DNA of 64,000 nucleotides, taken from assembly GCA_015847255.1 (NCBI GenBank), contig JADLZK010005874.1:186001-250000 (forward strand), read 5' to 3'. Both the position numbers and the translations under genes were made by a program. Shown here one piece after another: positions 11,160 through 20,999 of the stretch. Position 1 is the stretch's first letter, and the number at the start of each line of letters is the position of its first letter. The notes under the pieces are model-generated. The model saw only the letters and a list, made by a program, of their open reading frames with translations, did no database searches and was not told the DNA's origin. This DNA comes from Hyparrhenia diplandra (lineage: Eukaryota; Streptophyta; Magnoliopsida; Poales; Poaceae).

Positions 11160-11590
11160 TTCATGATCCGGAATCTTGGGCAAATTATTGTCTAATAAAA
11201 TATAAACAAATGTACTGATGTAATTATTTAATCTTTTTTTCTTATTTTATTTTCTATATGTTTATTTTGGTTCCCCTTTGAAAATTTTCAATTTGGCTTT
11301 AATAGAAATGATCTAACTAGTTTTTGTTTTTTTTTTTAATATTTCATTTGGTTCTCCTTTGATAGTTTCCTATGTGGCTTACATAGAAATAATCTGGCTA
11401 ATTTGTTTTATTATTTGGATAAATTGTTTTGTTCATTTAATCTGGATCCAGGGGTCATGCTAATCGGGTGTTGCCCGCACAAAAGTCACTCGATTTTTTA
11501 TTTGTCTCCAATCGGGTGTTGTTGTGCCTCCCGTCGCTCGAGTGTCGCGCCCTGCAAAATCACTCGAACCTTGGTGTAGACATACCCCTA
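11160..11590. other. AT-rich intergenic, no gene recognised
   Basis: Two similar words (TTTGGTTCYCCTTTGA...) about 90 bp apart, at 11268 and 11346, suggest a small local duplication. Nothing else stands out. Confidence 0.35.
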
Positions 11591-12149
11591 ATTTTAATTA
11601 ATGGTTATATTTAATTGTAAAGGTAAAAGTTGTTACATAAAAATTGAGATATAGCATACTGTCAACGTTGAGAGACCGACGGCGGGCACCTTAGGGGCCA
11701 ACAGGCCTCTAGCAGGGGTAGGCGTGTCGGCCCGTGAGTTGCCAATTAATGGATGTGCATTTGTGTGTTGGCTAACGTTATTGAGCAAACGTAGAAATGC
11801 ATTTTGTTTGGAATAATGACTATTGCGTTTATATATATACGTGAAAAAATAAAAAACAACCAAAGAAAACCGTACAGGACATCCGAGAACAGCTCCTCAT
11901 ATATGCACTCGTCACACGACGTACAACTTACAAGAAGCATGCATGTAACTGTAAGCATATCATGTCTGGCACGTCACGTACGTCGATCACAATATATTTA
12001 TTTCATTGATGTAACACTAATAATAGCTCACTGTTAGCATTATACTACCAGCAAGCACGTACCGAAGAAGACGCATGGACATCTCCGATGAGCCAGTGGT
12101 TACAGCGTGCGATTCACAACGCGGTTTGGCAGGTGCCGTTGCCATGCTA

Positions 12150-12413
12150 CTACGGGGAGTCGCCGTCGCCCAACGCCGGGAGCGCGTCGAGCGCGTCGTC
12201 GTCGGCCGGCGGTGAATAGCAACATTTGATCTGCAGCGGATAGCAGCATCCGCCCTCTTGGTCGAAGCCCCCGCCAGCCGCCACCGCAAGGCCGGCCGGG
12301 TAGACGCTGGCTCTCAGCAGAGCTCGCGGCACGGCCACAGCGCCGGCGCTCATCTCGCCGGAGATGAGGACCACGCACACGAGAGCAATGGCTAGCAATT
12401 TGGAGACCTGCAT
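12150..12413 (-). CDS. Small secreted cysteine peptide, paralog C (87 aa)
   Basis: This single-exon gene has the same leader as paralog B for the first 19 residues and the AVPRALLRAS block. The core is GGCC, six residues, KCC, then an acidic Asp/Ala/Leu tail ending GDGDSP. The B and C genes lie in a duplicated block of about 1.3 kb (11590-12860 here), counted without later insertions in B. This copy has no transposon in its 3' flank, so it shows the pre-insertion state of the B flank. Function is unknown; secretion is inferred from the leader. Confidence 0.75.
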   Translation of the reverse strand: MQVSKLLAIALVCVVLISGEMSAGAVAVPRALLRASVYPAGLAVAAGGGFDQEGGCCYPLQIKCCYSPPADDDALDALPALGDGDSP

Positions 12414-12573
12414 GCTGCTGAATTGTTTTACTTTCCAGGCCGGTTCTCAGCAAGTGCCTCAATTCTAACTAGACGATGCCAGTCTTTTATAGACGGATAA
12501 CGTACTACGTGTGTGATGACTTGATGTTGAGGACGACGGGAGGCTTTTCGTGCGATACGAGATTCAAGAAATC
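12414..12573 (-). promoter_or_regulatory. Promoter of peptide gene C
   Basis: The TATAAAA box is at 12485-12492, 72 bp from the start codon. The conserved box is at 12547-12573. Further upstream a CCTCGG hexamer is repeated about four times at 12815-12838, once only in gene B. Confidence 0.55.
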
Positions 12574-12884
12574 TCACCAGGAACTTGCTTTGGAAGTGCG
12601 GACTAGTTCGGATTCGGACAAGTGGACAACGCACGGCGAGCGACGCGAGGTGCTCCGCTCCGAATCCTCCGCCAAGCGCCAACGAGATACGGGAGTCGCC
12701 CGTGTAATACTACGTCCTACGTGACATCCAACTTACGTACTTATTTTTTTCTGCTCGCCTTTTTACGTCCTACGTGACATCCTACTACCCGGCCTGTCAA
12801 AATCCCACTCGGTCTCGGCCTCGGCCTCGGCCTCGTATATACCGATCTAATGTAGGGAAGAAAATAGAAATATTGTGAAACACG

Positions 12885-13450
12885 TCGTTGACGTCGGATC
12901 GACTCTCGCTCTTAACACTAACGCAAACACAGAAGAGAACACAAGAGAATAATATATTGTGGTCGACTATTCTTTATTGCTATCTGAATATTGATGATTA
13001 CAATATATGGAGGATCTCCCACATATATAAGTCTAAATAAGTCCTAGAGTTTGGATAGCGCCCACACGACAAATAGATTGACTAGGATTCCGCATTCCCC
13101 TCTTTCACTATATTTCAAAGTCCGTATGTTTTACACTACTCATAATAGGGAAAAGAGTACAATAAGATTTATTGAACATTCTTCTAAAATGGACACCGTG
13201 TCTTCCAGACACAACAATCAGGATTATTTAATCAAGGAGTTCTCTTCTTGTATTTCTCATAGTCTCCTCATGCCAAGCCCACGTATACATTTTTCAAAAA
13301 TTGGTGGAGCTAAAACCTTTGTGAATACATCTGCAACATTGTCACAAGATTGGACACGAGTTACCATAATTTCTCCATTCTTTTGCAATTCATGCGTGTA
13401 GAAAACTTTAGGCGAAATATGCTTTGTGAAATTTGATTTAATATAACCTC
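12885..13450 (-). mobile_element. Ty1/copia fragment (RNase H end and downstream sequence)
   Basis: On the minus strand the translation contains FYTHELQKNGEI, then SCDNVADVFTK and FEKCIRGLGMRRL followed by a stop. These are hallmarks of the C-terminal RNase H region of copia polyproteins. Downstream (12905-13230) is non-coding sequence that may be LTR. The fragment is truncated upstream near the 96-bp array. Confidence 0.75.
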
Positions 13451-13478
13451 ATTGAACTTGTGCAATAAAAAAAATAAA

Positions 13479-13766
13479 GACTATAGAGACATTAATAAAT
13501 TTGTATCGGTGTTCCTGGTACAAAATGTCTAGAAGCGAGCGGGCCTCTTCTCGTGTTGGACTAGCTTCATTATAGACTATAGAGACATTAATAAATTTGT
13601 ATCGGTGTTCCTGGTACAAAATGTCTAGAAGCAAGCGGGCCTCTTCTCGTGTTGGACCAGCTTCATTATAGACTATAGAGACATTAATAAATTTCTATCG
13701 GTGTTCCTGGTACAAAATGTCTAGAAGCGAGCGGGCCTCTTCTCGTGCTGGACCAGCTTCATTGTA
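13479..13766. repeat. 96-bp tandem repeat, three copies
   Basis: Units begin at 13479, 13575 and 13671, each starting GACTATAGAGACATTAATAA and ending CTTCATTATA or CTTCATTGTA. Copies differ at only a few bases, so the array is young. The unit length is a multiple of three and stays open on the minus strand, which makes a false 61-codon frame. Confidence 0.92.
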
Positions 13767-14059
13767 GGTTGAGCGAAGCCCATGTAAGATTTTTTTACTT
13801 TTTTTTTTTCATTCTCCCTTTTTCTATGAAGATAGATATGTTGCAAAATTAGTAAAAATCATAGAAAAAATATAAAAGTGCCAAATCAGTTTTGTTAGCT
13901 TCATAAAAATATGACCTATCAATATATGTTATAAATCATGTTAGGTTATTCTTTGTCTATTGGTACGTTAAATCATCCCTTGCATAAGTTGCATGAATAT
14001 AGGCTTGGGCGATGAGCCAGAACGTGCCAAAAGCAAACTTGAATACCGGAGGTGGTCGC

Positions 14060-14460
14060 GGCCCCTAGCTCGGAGCTCTGGTGAGCCCTAGCGTGCCAAG
14101 GAGCCCTCCTCCCCTTATCCCCCGCCCTACTCCCGCCGCCGTCACCACGGTGAGCTTCACCGTCGAGCCCTGTCCTCCCGCGCCGCCATCTCTTCCGACA
14201 TCAGCAAGGTTCGCCCGCCCCTACCTGGCCAGACCGCCCCTACACCGCCAACCGCACTCTAAGCCGCCCAGCGACCATTCCCGCCGCTGGCCATACAATC
14301 TATAGCCGGGAGAGAAGTTGGGGTGGAGGCGGTGGCGCGCATGGAAGCTCCGGCAAGCTCGGTGGAGGGCGCGGTGGGGCGTGGCAGCGCGGGGGAGGAG
14401 GAAGAGAGAGGAAAGGGGAGGAGGTGGGCCTTGGGCCATGCCTGGGCCGCGCCGATGCCC
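14060..14460. repeat. GC-rich dispersed repeat, copy 1
   Basis: This segment shares CCGCCAACCGCAC...TAAGCCGCCC and ATCTATAGCC words with 21930-22480. It has open frames rich in Pro, Arg and Ala on both strands with no recognised domain. It may be a captured gene fragment inside a transposon; ends were not found. Confidence 0.4.
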
Positions 14461-14537
14461 ATGGAAGAAAAACAGTGATATTGGGGGGGCGTCTGACGAG
14501 GCATCACGTCCGACTGGTTGGACCCGATGATTTCCTG

Positions 14538-14768
14538 CCCCTCAGTTAGTGCAGTATCTGTCATTTGGATCAGTAGATGAACAAGTTGAGCGCACTGCAC
14601 TTATTGTTCTATAGCCCTAACAGTACAATTAAACTGAGTAGAATTTGGGTGTGTTGATCATTCGCATGGTAATTGTATCGCTATACTCAATTGATCTTTT
14701 CTCTTATCAAGACTCTTCATGATTTTTAATTGCAGTTGCTAGAGGCAGCTTGGTGCCTTTACAAACAT
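14538..14768 (+). pseudogene. Importin-alpha fragment (end of exon 3, intron, start of exon 4)
   Basis: It aligns with 26350-26573 in the intact importin gene, including the LVQYLSFGS codons, the complete intron and the first codons of the next exon (GAGGCAGCTTGGTGCC). One codon change gives SVDEQ for SSDEQ, and the exon 4 start has LEAAWC for LREAAWC. Because the intron is retained, this is a DNA-level duplication and not a processed copy. It ends where the conserved 3' flank of peptide gene D begins. Confidence 0.85.
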
Positions 14769-14997
14769 ATATATATAGTTACCTGCAACTGCATGCGATA
14801 TATACTAACACGTTCCAGCAGGGACGACGTCACGTCCCAACATTATTCATTTATCCAATATATAATACCATCTATAGCTCAGAGCTCACGTGCATAGTAA
14901 GCATTACTGAAGAAGACGCTCACAAGACATGAGGACAGTTCCGATGGTGATCAAGTTTGACAGGTGCCGATATGCCACGCGCTAGCTGTGCCAACTA
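14769..14997 (-). promoter_or_regulatory. Conserved 3' flank of peptide gene D
   Basis: It contains the palindrome GGGACGACGTCACGTCCC at 14821-14838 and is alignable with the flanks of A (430-672) and E (20260-20434), including a shared GAAGAAGACGC word. Confidence 0.5.
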
Positions 14998-15246
14998 CTA
15001 CGGGGAGTTGTCGGAGTACTCAAGCACCGGAGGGCAGCACCACCTCGGCGGCGGCTGCTTGCAGCAATCGATGGGAGGGGTTTCTTCCGGCGCCGGATCC
15101 GTGTGTAATGGCAGAGCCGGCGGGAGGACGCTGGCTCTCAGCAGAGCTCGCGGCACGGCCGTAGCACCGGCGCTCATTTCAGCGTCGGCGCCGGAGATGA
15201 AGACCACGCACACGAGAGCCACGACTAGCAATTTGGAGACCTGCAT
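14998..15246 (-). CDS. Small secreted cysteine peptide, paralog D (82 aa)
   Basis: This single-exon gene begins MQVSKLLVVALVCVVFISG and then has an acidic AEMSAG step and a PRALLRAS block. The core is IDCC, seven residues rich in Pro, then CC. The tail ends YSDNSP. It pairs with paralog E: both have a TPPIDCC start to the core and an RWCC end. The promoter is shared with E up to about 15530. Function unknown. The two-subgroup structure (A/D/E against B/C) shows repeated local duplication. Confidence 0.74.
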   Translation of the reverse strand: MQVSKLLVVALVCVVFISGADAEMSAGATAVPRALLRASVLPPALPLHTDPAPEETPPIDCCKQPPPRWCCPPVLEYSDNSP

Positions 15247-15530
15247 GTTGCTTTTTTATTTTCCCGGTTACTTCTCTTGATGATGGCCTTCTGCTGATGG
15301 TGCCTACCTGGCTTTTATAGAGGACGGGAGGCTTTTCATTCGTGCGATGCGATTGGTGAAATCTCTTAGCTGCTAGTTGGGACAAGCCACGGGGGGCAGC
15401 CCGAGGTCGTCTGCTCCGCACGTTCGCACTGGCGTCACCACACACATAGAAACCTCTGCAAACTTCAGTTTGAACCTTAACAGTACGTGGCGACGTAGCT
15501 AGCTGAGTCAGATTCCGTCTAACGTGGTGT
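15247..15530 (-). promoter_or_regulatory. Promoter of peptide gene D
   Basis: The TATAAAA box is at 15313-15320, 67 bp from the start. The conserved box is at 15339-15363, only 19 bp from the TATA box, the closest spacing of the five genes. Similarity to the gene E promoter extends through an AGCCCGAGGTCGTC word. Confidence 0.55.
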
Positions 15531-15559
15531 GAGTGTATAGATGGATTTACGACTGGATC

Positions 15560-16700
15560 TATATGATTATCTCTGGGTTTGTACGGGTTTAACATGATGT
15601 ATCGATCGATAGTTACATCAGGCGAGCAACACGCTCCCTGCCAATTCCGGATGCAACCGGCCTGAGCTCATAGCTCTCTTCCAACGTGGCGTGAGTATAT
15701 TACAACGGCATGCTTTCTACTACTTCCTCCAGTCTGGGCCAGAGTACTTCGGATTGGGCTTGGTCTTTCTCTTCAGCTCAACCACCTTGGACGGCCCATA
15801 TCTAGACGGCCTAATCTTTAGCTTCGACAGCTTGCTCGATCTTTTTTTTAGACCACGCCCACCTAGATCGGCGTATTTTTTATTAAGCGGATAGTGTTCA
15901 CAACACAAATACAAAGGACCTCCTGGTAACACTACCAGAGAGGTTGAGAGGACGACAACCTGCGGAGCCTACCCGACAACGACTTGCACACGATTATGAT
16001 TACAAATAAACAATTACATCTAAAAGACTGACACTTCGAAACCTACATCTCGTCCTCCAGCCCTGCCAAGTTCAAATCCAAGGTTATTACGTCGAAACGT
16101 CCGTTCAAAAGAATCTAGAAATGCTCCTTCTTTTGTTTGGACCAAGTTGACGTGTCCCGGTAGAAGGCCTTGAGCTCTCTTTTGGCCACCAAGTCATCCT
16201 CGACTTCAATGCCCATCTTCCTCAACAACATGATCTAGGCCTGCCTGGTGGCGTTCGCCGCCCACGGCGTGGTAGCAATGCGCTCGCTATGCCGCAATGA
16301 GTCGGCGGGCACCGGCATCCTGGAGAGGTGCAACTACGGCCTCTCAAGGAGAGGTGTCTCCAACGTCCAACAAATCAACGCCTCTATCTCCTCCTATACC
16401 GTAGCAGCGGAGGCCACAACACAAGCAGGCGTCTCGACATCTGAGTTACCATCAGTTGGAGAAGTCACAGGTGCAACCGTCTGAACCTCCAACATCTCCT
16501 AGACCGTAGCAGAAACAACCACATTGGCAGCAGGCGTCTCTGAGACCTCCGGCACAGCAAGGGCAACAAGCACGAGAGAAGGCCAAGCAGTAGCTTCTTG
16601 AACCACCAAATGGTCCTCCGTTGCATCCAGCCCCTCATGCCTAACATCCAGACACATAGAGGGCGACAGCTAGGAGGAGACCTCAGTAGCAAGCTCGGTT
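15560..16700 (-). other. Retroelement-like debris, no gene recognised
   Basis: A T-run near 15841-15848 could be the tail of a minus-strand insert. Broken minus-strand translation gives short pieces such as KRELKAFYRDTST. No domain could be named and no full frame exists. The right limit is the importin-derived segment at 16704. Confidence 0.35.
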
Positions 16701-16703
16701 GAT

Positions 16704-17029
16704 GCAGCCGAGAACTCAAGAGAAGAAGAAAAACTCCAGCCGCCAAGCTCACCACCCACCGAGACCGAGACCGAGACCGCGGAAGATGACCGACAGCAGC
16801 GCCTCCGCCTCACCGCCCTCCGTTTCTCCACAACATGGGTACCATCGCGACGCCATCAAGTTCTTAGGTGCACCCTCGCGCTTCCCTTCTGTCTCCTCTC
16901 GCCGGCGTTGCTTTGTCATCGCTTCGAGCACTAGGCGCGCGGAACCGTGGAAGAAGCCCTAACCGGTAACCTATCTGACTCACCCTGAGCCCTCGTGGCG
17001 GTCCTATTGCTCTCAGAACGAGGAGCGGT
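16704..17029 (+). pseudogene. Importin-alpha fragment (5' leader, exon 1, start of intron 1)
   Basis: It aligns with 24492-24805. The ATG is kept at 16786 and exon 1 is still open, starting MTDSSASASPPSVSP. The GT donor is kept. The copy stops in intron 1 just before the LTR at 17037. It cannot make importin because no further exons follow. Confidence 0.85.
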
Positions 17030-17036
17030 AGAGCGT

Positions 17037-18287
17037 TGTTGGTATAAATTAAATGCATACAATAAAGATAAAGATATCTGTAAGCGCACAGATAGAAATA
17101 CCATTGTAGCACTTCACCAAAAGATGAACTCCTGGTTCCTGGTTTTAAATATCAAACCTAAACGAATAGTAGGTGAATATAACTAGTGTTTACCCATTCC
17201 ACTTCACAATCATATAGTACTTAAAAAGCTAGCTAGATAGGAAATACCTTCTGGCTTTCTAATTCTAACCTCAATAAATCTCAACTTATTTATTCTATCG
17301 TGGACGCTAATCCATAATAAAGTAAGACAAAAATACATTACTAAGAACAGACAAAAGCCTACCATTCACCTCTTGGCGGAAAGTGGGCTACAGAGGATTC
17401 AATAAATCTATAAAGTCACCCTTATGATACTACCACTTATTCCAAGCCAAAAGGAGCATTCACAATTATAGTCTAAGCATCTCGCTTTACACTAGAAATT
17501 ACTCCTCTAATCTCGAGCAACCAAGATCAAAGTACTAAAATAAGAGTTGCAAACTTGAAGAATAAAATAAACCAAAACTTACTTTAATTATGAAGTCGAA
17601 TACCAGATAATCTCAGAATATAAGCTCCTCTTACGAAGAGGATGATCCCGCAGAATACAAGAGAGAAGATCCGATAGGCCGAAAATCCTCCGAAGCACTC
17701 TTTACTAATCTCTTTATTTCTAATAAACTTGATTGCTAATCAAGATCTGTAGTAGCTAATCTAGAAGTGGCTAGCTCTAATCATGGAGATCTTGACTTCT
17801 CTAACCCTAGAGTTCTAGTAGAAGAACTAGAATGAATTCTGAATAATGAATTAGGGTTTCAGGGGTAGCTCTGCCCTTCCTTATATAACCTCATAGGATG
17901 AATCTCAGCTCTTAGATCAAACCGACTTGATTGGACGGCTTAGATTGAATCTCTAGATCGGTTGTGGGAAGGATCCAAAAGCAGGACATGGGGATCCTCA
18001 GCGCCAGGCCACCCGGCCCCACATCCTGACATGTGAGCCCCGGCTTGTGCGAGCTGTGTTCTTTTGCCTTTTAGATCCCTGGAATTTCTACTAATCCTTC
18101 TGTTTTGGTCTTTTTCTCCAGTTTCTTTATTTCTTCTCTTTTCCAGTCTTTTTTGGATTTTTTCTGCAAAACTGTGTGTACACCAAAACTCGTGAAAATT
18201 ATTAGAAATAATAATATTTTAGTAGCATTTATCCCATGATTGATAGCATTTTTAATAGATAAAAATAGATGTTAACTACCATCAACA
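17037..18287 (+). mobile_element. Putative solo LTR (1,251 bp)
   Basis: The segment starts TGTTGG and ends CATCAACA, giving TGTTG/CAACA terminal inversion. It has a TATATAA box near 17882 and AT-rich content. No internal retrotransposon genes are next to it. The 5-bp flanks (AGCGT and GACAT) do not match, so it may have arisen by recombination between two elements, or its left flank was deleted. It interrupts the importin exon 1 copy. Confidence 0.55.
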
Positions 18288-18510
18288 GACATCCGCAATG
18301 GTTAGCTATTTGGCCAGCTAGATGTGACGTGGCAAGAAAAAAAGTAGAAGAGAGTAGTCACTAGCTACAAGCAAATAGTTAGACTATTTCATGTAGCCCA
18401 AAAACATATGAGAGGAGCATGTGGGTTTAATAATATAAATTAGTCTTTGTTTTTGTCTCTCACCTCCACATCAACAGTCTATGTAGCTAGCACTATCTAT
18501 TATCATTGTG
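18288..18510. mobile_element. MITE with CATCCGCAATGG-type ends
   Basis: The left end GACATCCGCAATGGT is the rough inverse of the right end ATCATTGTGGACGCC. The type resembles Tourist-like MITEs such as the one at 37084-37301. No clean target duplication was found. Confidence 0.5.
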
Positions 18511-18529
18511 GACGCCTTGAGCGTGCTAA

Positions 18530-18692
18530 GTAGCTCCTAAATTTAGTCCCATTTAGTATCTTTTAGTACCTTTTAACCAAGCATTGCACCTCTACTAAAT
18601 GGGACTAAAAGTGCTTTAGTCCTCTCCAGAGGGACTATAGCTTTTATGGCTCTTAAAATTTAATAGCCCAAACCAAACACCCCCTAACTCAT
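18530..18692. mobile_element. Tourist-like MITE, decayed
   Basis: The right end reads inward GGGGGTGTTTGGTTTGGGC, and the interior has TTTAGTCCCATTTAG repeated in both orientations. The left terminal repeat is degraded. Confidence 0.5.
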
Positions 18693-18989
18693 GCTTCGTA
18701 GATATCCTAACTCTTACTAGTCTTCACTACTCTTCTTGATCCGTTTGCTCCCGTTGATTCCATCGTTTCATTTTTTTTAATTATATCTTGACGCCTGCAG
18801 ATCGCAACAACGGGATTGCCGAGGAAGCCAAGATTCTTTTTATTTTTTAGATCAATGTCAGATTAGGAGGAGGGAATAAAACAAGAACAGAAAGATTTTT
18901 TTATAGATGAGTTGATTTGTGATGTGTTGGATCCTTCCCCGTTGTCTATGATGTATGAATTGTTTCTCGGATAAACTTTCTTGGATGAA

Positions 18990-19320
18990 CTATGGCCAGG
19001 CGAACAGATGCCGATGAACTTTCTTGGATGAACTGTGGCCTGGCGAACAGATGCTGAATCTGTGATGCGGGGAGCGAGCAAGCATGCTTATTGTATACAT
19101 TTTTTTTTTTTTTGCCTTTCTAAAAAGGCTATGACTGTCGGTTTGAGATACAATCCGGCAGCGTTGATATTAAGATCACTGTCGATTGAGATACAAGCCC
19201 GCAGTGTTGATGGAAGATTACTGCTGGTTGGTGAGAACCTTACATATCTGCATGTATATATGTCACTGCCGGTTCAAAATCCGGCATTGATGGGTTTGAA
19301 ACCGGCAGCGATGTGATCGC
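18990..19320. repeat. CACTA-like subterminal repeat array
   Basis: It shows repeated words of the type ACTGTCGGTTTGAGATACAA and CCGGCAGYG, similar to 2352-2940. A short CTTTCTTGGATGAACT repeat precedes it near 18980-19035. Confidence 0.45.
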
Positions 19321-19329
19321 CTAGAGTAA

Positions 19330-20200
19330 AAAGTCAATTTTTCCAAAAGAAGTTAACAACTCAACTTGATCATGTTTAAAATTTTCCCAACATGTACTAC
19401 GTCATGCTCAAAAATATAAGCGAGCCATTTGACTATAGATATTCAACCATATATTTATATATTGTTTATTGCATTCATGTTTAGAGATGGATATCTAGCA
19501 CTTGTGTGCCATGGGCTCAAGTCCCCTTACTGATGCTCGGAGCATGTGAGCTCCTCCTAAGCCTTGCCTAAAAACATGTAGATATAGAATCTTGTAAGAT
19601 TGGGCTAGGATTAAAAGATAAAAAAGCCTCTCATTGTTAGGTAAAGGAATAAACATTGCCATGTTCCTTCCCTCTCTTGCAGAAGGTCTGGGCTCCTCCT
19701 ATAAGGTTGTTTGGTTGCCCGCATGCTCCAACCTGCATCACATCGGTCAAGACAAACTCTTCATGGCCAGGCTGCTATCATGCAATTGCTCATGGTTGAG
19801 TATCCTAGACAAAAGAGCTAGCTTGCATAGCTGCTCTCTTACCAATGCAAATCATGTGCTCAGCCCACGGAGATATAAACGTTGGATTCTTAGGTATCTC
19901 TAGAGCCTGGCTGGGGAAGGAATCTTGCATGAAGGGATCCTGGTCCAACAGTTAGATCAACCAAACAAACTGTTCTCGCATACGGAGAGCCTGAGGGCCG
20001 ATGCAGGCTAAACCTCTCATTGTTCAGTGGGATGTTGCTAATCGAAGGTTTGGGCTTTGGCTTCCAACAATTATTGGAAGCTAGCTGAGAAGACTCTTAA
20101 TTGTGCACCATCAGACAACTTTCACCAAAATACATCAATCAAGTAAGTGTGACAAAAATAGCAACCAAGGAAAACACAACTAGCTTTCACAGAACAATGT
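19330..20200. other. Intergenic, no gene recognised
   Basis: 19385-19450 repeats a piece of the 3590-3690 region. The rest holds short frames without domains. Confidence 0.35.
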
Positions 20201-20434
20201 ATAGAACAGCTGCACATTCACAAGACGTGTACGAGCATGCATGTCGGGCAACATATATAGTTACCTGCGAGCTGCGACTGCATGCGATATATACTAGCAC
20301 GTTCCAGCAGGGACGATCGACGTCAGGTCCCAACATTATTCATTACTGAAGAAGACGCTCACAAGACATGAGGACAGTTCCGATGATGATCAAGTTTGAC
20401 AGGTGCCGATGCCACGCGCTAGCTGTGCCAAGTA

Positions 20435-20662
20435 CTACGGGGAGTCGTCGGAGTCAACCGCCGGAGCAGCGCAGCACCACCTCGGCGTCGGCTTGCAGCA
20501 ATCGATGGGTGGGGTTTCATCCGGCGCCGTGTGTGCCGGGAGGACGCTGGCGCTCAGCAGAGCTCGCGGCACGGCCGTAGCACGGGCGCTCATTTCAGCG
20601 CCGGCGCCGGAGATGAAGACCACGCACACGAGAGCCACGACTAGCAATTTGGAGACCTGCAT
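20435..20662 (-). CDS. Small secreted cysteine peptide, paralog E (75 aa)
   Basis: This is the shortest paralog. The leader is identical to D over MQVSKLLVVALVCVVFISG. The PRALL block is followed by SASVLP in place of RASVLP. The core is IDCC, six residues, then CC, and the tail ends DSDDSP. The linker between block and core is shortened relative to D. A TATA box and the conserved upstream box are present, so it looks like a functional gene. Function unknown. Confidence 0.74.
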   Translation of the reverse strand: MQVSKLLVVALVCVVFISGAGAEMSARATAVPRALLSASVLPAHTAPDETPPIDCCKPTPRWCCAAPAVDSDDSP

Positions 20663-20970
20663 GTTGCTTTTTTATTTTCCCGGTTAATTACTTCTCAGGA
20701 TGGCCTTCTGCTGATGGTGCCTGCCTGGCTTTTATAGATCGGACGGGGAGGTTTTTGGCTTTTCATTCGTGCGATGCAATTGAAGAAATCTATTGGAACT
20801 TACTGTAGCTGCTAGTTGGGACAAAACCACGGGCGGGCAGCCCGAGGTCGTCGGCACAGCATTGGCGTGCCCATACACAAAGAAAGCTCCGATTCAGCCC
20901 GAGGTCATCCCTATCAGTGGGTGACGTAGCCAGCTGAATCAGATTCCATCTGATGTGGCGGAGAGAGAGG
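20663..20970 (-). promoter_or_regulatory. Promoter of peptide gene E
   Basis: The TATAAAA box is at 20730-20737, 68 bp from the start. The conserved box is at 20766-20790. An AGCCCGAGGTC word occurs twice (about 20839 and 20897). Confidence 0.55.
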
Positions 20971-20999
20971 AAGCTGAAAACCCATCTCGCTACGGACGA

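Noticed and set aside
13449..13634. Repeat-encoded protein of 61 codons
   Set aside because: It is only the 96-bp tandem repeat read through; the unit length is a multiple of three by chance.
13479..13766. CRISPR-like array
   Set aside because: The units are directly adjacent with no variable spacers, and the DNA is plant nuclear.
14538..17029. Importin fragments as processed retropseudogenes
   Set aside because: They retain introns and promoter sequence and lack poly(A) tails.
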